Positions 50,517-55,931 of a stretch of 55,931 nt of DNA are shown one piece after another. The DNA lies in the IMG/VR virus record IMGVR_UViG_3300047443_000122, positions 1 through 55,931 of that record. One strand, written 5' to 3'. The stretch comes from a virus. Made by a program: the position numbers and the translations under genes. The notes below the pieces were generated by a model. That model was not told where the DNA came from and did not search any database. It worked only from the letters and a program-made list of their open reading frames with translations. Numbering within the stretch: position 1 is the first letter of the stretch; the number at the start of each line of letters is the position of its first letter.

Positions 50517-51328
50517 CAGGCCGGGGTCCCGTTCAGGATCGGCGTGTCCACGCCCTCGCTGATCGCCTTGAGGACGTCGGCGAACGCGGCCTTCGCGCGC
50601 TCCTCGGGCTGCTCCAGCTTGAAGCCGAGGGCGAGTTGCCCGCCGCCGAGCCGGTACTTGAACCGGGCGGTCATCGAGTAGGCGTCGGCGCCCTCGAACG
50701 GCGGCACGGCGATCTTGAAGGTCTCCGGGATCGCGAGGTCGCCCTTCGCGCCCGCGCTGGCCTTCGTGTCCTCGATGAACGCGAACTTCCGCTCCCCGGA
50801 CTGGAGTCGGCTGCTGCTCTGGAACTCGGCCTTGGTGGTGGCCTTGATGGACTGCGCGATCTCCAGCATCGTCGCCGCGTCCGGGTCGACGAGGTTGGGG
50901 AGGTGGTCCTCCAGGAAGTTCGCGAACCGGTCCTGGTCGACGAGCTGCCCGTCGAGGTTGAGCCACTCCTGCCAGGCCTTGGTGCGGCGCAGCGCGAGCT
51001 GGAGGCGGTGCTCGCCGAAGCCGGGCTCGTCCGCGGCGTGCGCGTCGAGGACCGCGGTGACGGACAGCTTCTCGACGTCGGAGTAGACCTCGCTCGCGTC
51101 GTCCTTGTGCTTGCCGTAGTAGGTAAGGAAGGAGGCGGCGTCACGGACGATGGTGTTGCCGGTCTTCCGGGCGATGGTGCCGGTGTGCTCGGGTCCGGTG
51201 AGGTCGACGCGCTCGACGTGGCCGGTGGCGGTGGCGACGAGGTAGATCCCGCCGGGCTGGACCTCCTTGGGGGCGAGGGCCTGCTGTGCGAGCGCGGCGA
51301 TGGGCGTGACGGTGTCGGTGTTGGTCAT
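50516..51328 (-). CDS. DUF2303 family protein
   Basis: ATG 51328; 270 residues. The family pattern is clear: NTIVRDAASFLTYYGKHKDD (about 58-77), LSVTAVLDAHAADEPGFGEH, LALRRTKAWQEWLNLDGQLV, NFLEDHLPNLVDPDAATMLE, and the last part FKIAVPPFEGADAYSMTARF with YRLGGGQLALGFKLEQPEE. DUF2303 proteins are common in phage replication regions beside helicase and recombination genes. Their biochemical activity is unknown. Length is normal. Confidence 0.88.
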   Translation of the reverse strand: MTNTDTVTPIAALAQQALAPKEVQPGGIYLVATATGHVERVDLTGPEHTGTIARKTGNTIVRDAASFLTYYGKHKDDASEVYSDVEKLSVTAVLDAHAADEPGFGEHRLQLALRRTKAWQEWLNLDGQLVDQDRFANFLEDHLPNLVDPDAATMLEIAQSIKATTKAEFQSSSRLQSGERKFAFIEDTKASAGAKGDLAIPETFKIAVPPFEGADAYSMTARFKYRLGGGQLALGFKLEQPEERAKAAFADVLKAISEGVDTPILNGTPA

Positions 51329-51330
51329 GG

Positions 51331-51696
51331 TCAGATTTCCTTGATCTCGCCGGTGGCGGTGTTGATGTCGCGCACGTCGAACGCGGCGATCTGGCGGGGG
51401 TCGTTGCGGGTGGGCCGGCCGTCGTCGTCGACGAAGTACATGGACGGCGAGGCGATCGGGCGGGGCGCCTTCAGCTCGGACTCGACAGAGACGAGGAGGG
51501 GCTGGCCGTCGACGTGGCCCTTGGGCGGCTCGACGTTGACCTTGATGACGAGGGAGCCCTTGCGGCCGTGCTCCTGGACGGCGGTGAGGAGTTCGCGGAG
51601 TTCGCCGCTGATCTGTGCGTGGGCCTCGCCGCGGCTGTGCTGGGTGAGGAAGAAGGCGAACTCGTCGTCGTGCTGGGTGTCGGGCTGAATGGTCAT
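51331..51696 (-). CDS. Conserved partner of DUF2303 gene, 121 aa
   Basis: ATG 51696 (ATGA). Helical head (DEFAFFLTQHSRGEAHAQIS, ELRELLTAVQEHGRKGSLVI), then strands (VIKVNVEPPKGHVDGQPLLV) and FDVRDINTATGEIKE at the end, a motif typical of small phage replication-region proteins. It is two bases from the DUF2303 gene. Unknown function. Confidence 0.65.
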   Translation of the reverse strand: MTIQPDTQHDDEFAFFLTQHSRGEAHAQISGELRELLTAVQEHGRKGSLVIKVNVEPPKGHVDGQPLLVSVESELKAPRPIASPSMYFVDDDGRPTRNDPRQIAAFDVRDINTATGEIKEI

Positions 51697-51959
51697 GCGG
51701 CGATGGCTCCTTGCTGGTTGGTGGTGGTGTGGATGGCCGGGCATACGGCCCGGTGGTCGGTGGGTTCGTTGGCCACGAAGTCGCGGACGGCGGCGGGGCC
51801 GGTGACTGTCGGGGAGGCGTAGCCGCAGCGGACGCATTCGAAGCGGGCGCGGGGCTGGCGGGTGTACTTGATCTGTCCGGCGCGGTCGCCGTCCTTGATC
51901 TCGAATCCCTCGCCGAGGTCGACGAACAGGGCGTCGGCGACAGTCAGGCGGCCGGTCAC
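51693..51959 (-). CDS. Small zinc-ribbon-like protein, 88 aa
   Basis: GTG 51959 (GTGA). N-terminal beta part (LFVDLGEGFEIKDGDRAGQI), then ARFECVRCGYASPTVTGPAA and HRAVCPAIHTTTN, giving C-x2-C with C and H further on. Such proteins may contact DNA. It is encoded between WhiB and the DUF2303 pair. Confidence 0.6.
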   Translation of the reverse strand: MTGRLTVADALFVDLGEGFEIKDGDRAGQIKYTRQPRARFECVRCGYASPTVTGPAAVRDFVANEPTDHRAVCPAIHTTTNQQGAIAA

Positions 51960-52249
51960 GGGAGCCTCCCGGAGTCGCGCAGCTTCACGTACAGGCGGAC
52001 CCGCTGCCGTGGGGTGAGGCCCCCGTACACGCCCCACCTCGACAGGGACGACCGGCCGCCCTCGTGACGGATGCAGTCCGTCAGGCACGCGAGACGTACC
52101 GGGCAGCTGTCGCAGACCGCTTTCGCGGCGGCGATCTCGTTCGCGTTGGTGTCGGGGAACATGACGTCGCCGAGTCCGCGGCATGCGGCGCGGGTGCGCC
52201 AGTCGATGGGGCGCTTGGTGGCGGGGACGGCCCCGGTGGACTGGGTCAT
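51956..52249 (-). CDS. WhiB-like iron-sulfur regulator
   Basis: ATG 52249 (ATGA); 97 residues. Four cysteines in the WhiB order: Cys23 (RAACRG), Cys46 and Cys49 (VCDSCPV), Cys55 (LACLTDC), which hold a [4Fe-4S] cluster. The following WGVYGGLTPRQR (about 72-83) is the WhiB G-x-Y-G-G turn and basic end. WhiB-like proteins regulate sporulation and redox response in Streptomyces by binding the principal sigma factor; phage copies, such as that of mycobacteriophage TM4, can inhibit host WhiB genes. In the early operon it may redirect host transcription. Confidence 0.93.
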   Translation of the reverse strand: MTQSTGAVPATKRPIDWRTRAACRGLGDVMFPDTNANEIAAAKAVCDSCPVRLACLTDCIRHEGGRSSLSRWGVYGGLTPRQRVRLYVKLRDSGRLP

Positions 52250-52824
52250 GACGCCACCGCCTGACGCTCGGCCCGCTTCCGGACGACCTTGCACGCCTCG
52301 CAGTACGCCGTCCCGTCCTGCTCGTACCGGCCGTGCTCGGCCTGGTCGTGGTCGTGGACACAGAACGGCTTCCGCTCCCGGCCACCGGTCAGATACCGGA
52401 GCTGCTCGCGATTCCGCAGACGGCCGGCCTCGTCCTCCACGTGCTCGGGTGCGACGCAGTGCTGCATGCCGCAGTCGGCGATCGCGTAGCCCTGCGGGTC
52501 GCGGCCGGTGCGGATACGGAAGGCGACGGCGGCCGCGCTGTAGTGCTTCTCCTTGTAGGACACGAGCGGGGTGCCACCGGTGGCGCGCTCGCCTGCCCAC
52601 TCCACGTGGCCGCTGTCGAGGGGCCGGGTGTCGATTGCCCACTTCTCCTCGAGCGTGCGGGTCTGCTCGATGGGCACGAACGTCGGGAGGGCGAGTTCGT
52701 TTCGGATCCGACGGACGCGCTGCTTGTCGACGCGGAGTTCGCGGACGATACGACTGTTGCTGTGGCCGTCGCGGAGCATGCCGATGATGTCGGTGCGGGT
52801 GGCGTTGACAGGGCGTGGGCTCAT
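52246..52824 (-). CDS. HTH-HNH protein, 192 aa
   Basis: ATG 52824 (ATGA). The N-terminal 45 residues contain an HTH (IIGMLRDGHSNSRIVRELRV, KQRVRRIRNELALPTF). The middle (about 85-135) has PLVSYKEKHYSAAAVAFRIR, RTGRDPQGYAIADCGMQH and CVAPEHVEDEAGR, a pattern known from actinophage HNH-like proteins with a C...C-x-x-P-x-H centre. The end holds Cys/His residues (FCVHDHDQAEHG, YCEACKVV). Either a homing-type nuclease fused to a binding domain or a regulator that retains the HNH fold. Confidence 0.65.
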   Translation of the reverse strand: MSPRPVNATRTDIIGMLRDGHSNSRIVRELRVDKQRVRRIRNELALPTFVPIEQTRTLEEKWAIDTRPLDSGHVEWAGERATGGTPLVSYKEKHYSAAAVAFRIRTGRDPQGYAIADCGMQHCVAPEHVEDEAGRLRNREQLRYLTGGRERKPFCVHDHDQAEHGRYEQDGTAYCEACKVVRKRAERQAVAS

Positions 52825-53453
52825 CGGGCCACCGCCACGGTGGTCGTCGGCCAGGCCACGCCCTTCAGCGCCCGGGAGTGGGTCTCCGGGACCTCGGCCA
52901 GCGAGTAGCCGAGCCAGTCCATGCCCATCGCCATCAGTACGTAGGCGTCGGCCTCGTCGTAGCGGGCCGTACCACTGAAGTCCTGCTGGTAGCGGAGGGA
53001 CGCCTCGTCACGGACCTTGCCCTTGACCTGCTTCGGGGTGAGCTTCCTCCCCTCCTCGTCCTTCCAGCGGGCGCGCCCCGTGGCGTAGATGGTGCGCGAG
53101 TCGGGGGTGACGACGGCGAAGGGGATACCGCGGCACCAGAGGTCGCAGCGGATCATCCATCGGGCGGCGGACATCTCGTCGTGGCCGACCTGCTTGGCCA
53201 TGGAGTAGGCGGCGCCCTCGATGAGGACGAAGTCGGCGTTGCGGTAGAAGGTGGCTGCGGTCTCGACGATGTGGGTGAGGCGCTGTTCCCCGCGGCGGTC
53301 GCCGGTGCGGAAGTGGTCGGCCCATCCGGGGCCGGCCACGCCGGAGGTGATGAGGGCGATGTCGAGGCCGACGACGAGGGGCCGGGTCTCGAGCACAGGC
53401 GGTGCCAGGAGGGCCGGTGTGGTGGTGTCGAAGAGGGTGGGTGCGGTGGTCAC
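52821..53453 (-). CDS. RuvC-like Holliday-junction resolvase
   Basis: GTG 53453 (GTGA); 210 residues. The RNase H-fold core starts at LVVGLDIALITSGVA (Asp31), followed by DFVLIEGAAYSM (catalytic Glu near 77), and ends with ARYDEADAYVLMAMG (Asp residues near 170), the RuvC layout. The ARWKDEEGRKLTPKQVKGKV segment is a probable DNA-binding loop. It resolves branched recombination intermediates made by the exonuclease and ERF proteins encoded upstream in the same operon. Confidence 0.82.
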   Translation of the reverse strand: MTTAPTLFDTTTPALLAPPVLETRPLVVGLDIALITSGVAGPGWADHFRTGDRRGEQRLTHIVETAATFYRNADFVLIEGAAYSMAKQVGHDEMSAARWMIRCDLWCRGIPFAVVTPDSRTIYATGRARWKDEEGRKLTPKQVKGKVRDEASLRYQQDFSGTARYDEADAYVLMAMGMDWLGYSLAEVPETHSRALKGVAWPTTTVAVAR

Positions 53454-53704
53454 TTGGGTCCCTCCGTGGAGAAGTGGCCGCAGGAGCGGCAGATCAGTTC
53501 GTTCGTCACCCGGGTCCGCGCATGGACCGTGTCGCGGCCCTCGGCCCGGCAGCGCGTCGTCACCTGTACGAGGGCTTCCACCGGCCGGAGCAGCGGGGCC
53601 CGGTGTGGGCCGCGGACGGTCGCAGGCCACACCCGGGCCACGGCGGTGAGTCCGGCGAGGCTGACCATGAGCGCGCACGCCCCTACAGCGATCTGCTCGG
53701 TCAC
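53450..53704 (-). CDS. Small membrane-tethered Cys protein, 84 aa
   Basis: GTG 53704 (GTGA). EQIAVGACALMVSLAGLTAV at residues 3-22 is a TM helix, followed by a basic region (PATVRGPHRAPLLRPVEALV) and NELICRSCGHFSTEGP, a C-x2-C-G-H zinc motif. The TM/zinc combination is unexplained. The gene overlaps the resolvase start. Confidence 0.55.
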   Translation of the reverse strand: MTEQIAVGACALMVSLAGLTAVARVWPATVRGPHRAPLLRPVEALVQVTTRCRAEGRDTVHARTRVTNELICRSCGHFSTEGPK

Positions 53705-54027
53705 GAGGTGCTCCCCTCGCGGAGGTCGCGGAGTTCCCGGGCCTGCGCCTCGTTCGAGGACTGCAAGGTGCGGCACTGCTGGTCCAGCGATGCCGAGGCC
53801 CGCCGCGCAAGGTGCAGCTGGCGGCGCAGTTCCGCGTCGCCCTGAACGGGCCGGGGCTGCGGCAGCGGGGTGTCCGGGGTGTGGTCGCGGAGCCGGGTGA
53901 TCTCGGCGGCCTGGCGGGTGATGGTCGACAGGCGTTCCGCGGCGAGCTTTACGGCCTCGTCGCGTTCTTCGACGACCTGCTGATAGCGGGCGCGGAGGGC
54001 GGCGTATCGGGGGCGGGCAACGAACAT
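53701..54027 (-). CDS. Coiled-coil protein, 108 aa
   Basis: The start is ATG 54027 (TGATG); GTG 54030 is an alternative. Two coiled-coil regions (about 8-48, LRARYQQVVEERDEAVKLAA; about 70-105, RRQLHLARRASASLDQQCRT) joined by a Pro-rich hinge. Could be a scaffold for recombination proteins. No family recognised. Confidence 0.6.
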   Translation of the reverse strand: MFVARPRYAALRARYQQVVEERDEAVKLAAERLSTITRQAAEITRLRDHTPDTPLPQPRPVQGDAELRRQLHLARRASASLDQQCRTLQSSNEAQARELRDLREGSTS

Positions 54028-54845
54028 CACGCCTCACCGCCGACCGGGCGCAGCGGCCACCGGCCGTCGATCACGGCCTCCGGATCGCGCTTCCCCTCAG
54101 GGGCCTTCGCCCGCAACCACTCCTGGAAGGAGGCCGCGTTGTCCCACGCCCACCGGGCTTGCATCTGGTGCAGGTCCTCAACCGACACTCCGGCCAGCGA
54201 GTCGAAGCGCTGCGTCCGCATCTGGTGCACCCACACCGGACGTTCAGCCCGCGGCCGGTGAGCGATCGCACCCATGCGGTACGCGGCCCGCGCCGACATC
54301 AGCGCGTCGTACTCCGCGCCGTGCGCTGCCTTCTCGTCCCAGCCGAGCCCGTACACCTCGGCGGTGGTCCGCATCTGGTACGGGCCCTGTGTCTCGGAGA
54401 CGCGGCGGCGGAACGGGGCGACCTGCTTGTCGAGGATCATCGTGTCGATGACCCGGGTGAGGGGTTCGCGGCAGATGCCTTCGAGGCTGTCGCCGAGGTG
54501 GCGGCGGGATTCGCGGTCGAGGAGGTTGAGGTCGTAGCCGCCGATGTTGTGCCCGACCAGCGGGACCCCGCCGGCCACCACCTCGGCGACGGCCTTCGCG
54601 ATCTCGGCCACGCCCTGCTCGGCGGCTTGGCCGTGTTCGGCGAGGTGCTCGTCCGTGAGGCCGTGGACGGCGATCGCTCCGGGTTCCTGCGCGATACCAG
54701 GGTTGAGCAGCCAGGTACGGGTGTCGGTGTCGAGTCCGCCGCCGACGAGGATGAGGGCGCAAGAGACGATGCGGGCAGTCTCGGGGTCCTTGTCGCTGCT
54801 CTCGAAGTCGAGGGCGGCCATGCGCTGGAGGTGCCAGGGGGTCAC
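54027..54845 (-). CDS. DnaQ-like 3'-5' exonuclease (DEDD superfamily)
   Basis: GTG 54845 (GTGA); 272 residues. Exo I motif LDFESSD (Asp13, Glu15), Exo II-type VGHNIGGYDLNLLDRE (about 100), and Exo III HGAEYDALMSARAAYRMG (about 175-192) with Asp. HGLTDEHLAEHG between them is the conserved loop. Residues about 205-272 add an extra helical C-terminal domain (RTQRFDSLAGVSVEDLHQMQ). It degrades or trims single-stranded 3' ends, probably in recombination or proofreading with the host polymerase; no phage DNA polymerase is present in the window. Confidence 0.88.
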   Translation of the reverse strand: MTPWHLQRMAALDFESSDKDPETARIVSCALILVGGGLDTDTRTWLLNPGIAQEPGAIAVHGLTDEHLAEHGQAAEQGVAEIAKAVAEVVAGGVPLVGHNIGGYDLNLLDRESRRHLGDSLEGICREPLTRVIDTMILDKQVAPFRRRVSETQGPYQMRTTAEVYGLGWDEKAAHGAEYDALMSARAAYRMGAIAHRPRAERPVWVHQMRTQRFDSLAGVSVEDLHQMQARWAWDNAASFQEWLRAKAPEGKRDPEAVIDGRWPLRPVGGEA

Positions 54846-55630
54846 TGGTTGCCCCCCGCTGCGCGCTCCTTGCCGATGCGGACGACCATGGCGCCGATCT
54901 GCTCCTCGTCGCCCACCTCGTTCGTGACCAGCGCCCCCAACTGGCGTGTGCTGCCCAGCTCGTGGTGGATCTGCCGCAGCCGTCCAGCGCTCGTCTGCGG
55001 GTTGCAGATCTCGTCGAGGTAGGTGGCCGCCGGACGGATCGGGTTCTCGCCTCGCTCGACGTGCACGCTGTCCGGGTCCTTGTCGTGCGTCGGAGTGAGG
55101 CCGCCCGTCAGCAGCAGGACCCGCAGCGCCACGGACTGCGCCTTCGCGGTGCCCTTGTCAGCGGAATCGAGGGCCTCACCGCGGCTCTTCAGGAGCATCG
55201 GCAGGGTGTCGCCCTTCGGGCCCATGACCAGCCACGAGACGGTCGCGGTGCACTCGCGCATCTTGTTGCCCTTGGACGTGGTGGTGTCGCGGTGCTCCGC
55301 TTCCACGCCGACCGGGAAGATGTTGATGCCGTGCTTCAACGTGACCGGGCCGAACGTGTTGACGACGGTGTCCACGCCGCGGAAGTTGTAGCGGGTCCCT
55401 GCCGCGTTGTACTGCTCCGACTTGGAGATGGCGCGGACTTCCTTGCGGACGCGGAGCCACGCGATGTGGACCGGGACCATCTCGGGGTCGTCGTCGCCCG
55501 GCTCGTACCCGGCCATCGGGTCCGGCGCGGGGAACTGGTCGACGAACTCGGGCGGGAGCTGCAAGTCGTCGTGCTGCTCGTCGGTCAGGGTGCGGCCGGC
55601 GGCCGCGGCTGCGTTCTCTCGCAGGCCCAT
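54842..55630 (-). CDS. ERF-family single-strand annealing protein
   Basis: ATG 55630 (TGATG). ERF signatures: YNFRGVDTVVNTFGPVTLKH (about 80-99), KGNKMRECTATVSWLVMGPK, and LKSRGEALDSADKGTAKAQS with VALRVLLLTGG, matching the GEx-x-D-x-x-DK-A motif of the family. The first 65 residues are acidic and may be disordered. ERF forms rings that anneal complementary single strands exposed by the exonuclease. Gene order with YqaJ, DnaQ-like and RuvC-like genes makes a full recombination operon. Confidence 0.88.
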   Translation of the reverse strand: MGLRENAAAAAGRTLTDEQHDDLQLPPEFVDQFPAPDPMAGYEPGDDDPEMVPVHIAWLRVRKEVRAISKSEQYNAAGTRYNFRGVDTVVNTFGPVTLKHGINIFPVGVEAEHRDTTTSKGNKMRECTATVSWLVMGPKGDTLPMLLKSRGEALDSADKGTAKAQSVALRVLLLTGGLTPTHDKDPDSVHVERGENPIRPAATYLDEICNPQTSAGRLRQIHHELGSTRQLGALVTNEVGDEEQIGAMVVRIGKERAAGGNQ

Positions 55631-55931
55631 CAGGAGTCCCCCTTGTACTGCTTGGCGATGTCGATGCGTTCGGTCGGGTTCGGGGCGACGCACGCGGCGT
55701 AGGCGTCGGGGTAGTGCTCGGCCATGAGCTCCAGGTCGACCTTCGGGGCGGCGTTGCTGGGTTCCAGGGAGTAGGCGCGCTCGCCGCCGATGAGGGCGGA
55801 CTGTGCGCTGCCGAGGGCGGCGATCATGCGGGCCTTCGCTGCGGCCTTCGCCTTCTTCGCCTTCGACTCGGCGCGCTGGTGGGTGCCGTAGTCGAGGAGC
55901 GCGTCGAGGGCGTCGTCGTGCCGGTCGACGT
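55630..55931 (-). CDS. YqaJ-type phage exonuclease, C-terminal part (cut by window edge)
   Basis: Continuation of the gene that starts at 824. Unique bases 55630-55843 carry the last 71 codons (with AARMIAALGSAQSALIGGER and ending DIAKQYKGDS) and the stop overlaps the ERF start (TGATG); bases 55844-55931 are the repeated copy of 1-88. An internal ATG at 55827 is not a start. Joined, the product has 345 residues. Confidence 0.9.
   Translation of the reverse strand, partial: VDRHDDALDALLDYGTHQRAESKAKKAKAAAKARMIAALGSAQSALIGGERAYSLEPSNAAPKVDLELMAEHYPDAYAACVAPNPTERIDIAKQYKGDS
55844..55931. repeat. Terminal direct repeat, right copy
   Basis: Exact copy of bases 1-88. The number of bases after removing it is in frame with the exonuclease gene (824 + 214 = 1038 = 346 codons including stop), a strong internal check on circular closure. 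Confidence 0.95.

Noticed and set aside
1-55931. tRNA or rRNA genes
   Set aside because: I saw no cloverleaf-like sequence with a GTTCRA T-loop and matching arms, and intergenic gaps are mostly under 150 bp. A tRNAscan run would settle this.

Overview
The window is a complete or near-complete temperate, tailed double-stranded DNA phage of very high GC content. It almost certainly infects Streptomyces or a close relative. Evidence for the host includes frequent GTG starts, host-type gene families (WhiB, DUF397, DUF6221, DUF2637, a TPR-type HTH regulator), a large serine integrase and a long-tailed siphovirus morphogenesis cassette. The first 88 bases (1-88) are repeated exactly at the end (55844-55931). 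Collapsing one copy gives a circle of 55,843 bp and restores one 345-codon exonuclease gene in frame across the join, so the linear ends here are an assembly cut and not gene ends.

Layout. A CI/Cro-like switch sits at 4.6-5.5 kb: two divergent HTH genes with matching recognition helices and two strong copies of the dyad CTCCCT-N4-AGGGAG between them. Leftward from it runs the early operon (4.83 kb down to 1, then through the join from 55.8 down to 42.1 kb, all minus strand): small unknown genes, YqaJ-type exonuclease, ERF annealing protein, DnaQ-like exonuclease, RuvC-like nuclease, HTH-HNH protein, WhiB-like protein, DUF2303 protein, a DnaB-N/RepA-type helicase containing a dense G/C repeat cluster, then many short overlapping genes including an HNH protein. 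Rightward from the switch are the repressor, a coupled membrane protein, and the oppositely oriented serine integrase with a probable attP at 7685-7730.

From 8.0 to 11.2 kb lies a probable lysogenic-conversion segment: a second XRE repressor with several palindromes, a DUF397 protein, two Cys-containing proteins and a large HTH/TPR regulator. From 34.1 down to 11.3 kb (minus strand) is the late module in canonical order: small and large terminase, membrane protein, portal fused to a MuF-like domain, ClpP-like prohead protease, major capsid, head completion genes, two related tail-tube-like proteins, a tail chaperone pair joined by a -1 frameshift at CCCTTTG, tape measure, tail-tip proteins, endolysin, holin, and two further TM-plus-coil proteins, one of them collagen-like.

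The 34.2-42.0 kb segment is accessory. A WYL protein and an RHH regulator diverge from an 11+11 bp inverted repeat, followed by a four-gene plus-strand operon, a block of terminator-insulated small genes, a minus-strand membrane module with a DUF2637 protein and a lipoprotein, and a short plus-strand operon (HTH, DUF6221, small protein) behind two perfect palindromes. Most neighbouring genes overlap by 1-4 bases (ATGA, GTGA or TGATG), so translational coupling is the rule. No stretch over 300 bp lacks a gene. I saw no tRNA, rRNA, CRISPR array or insertion sequence.
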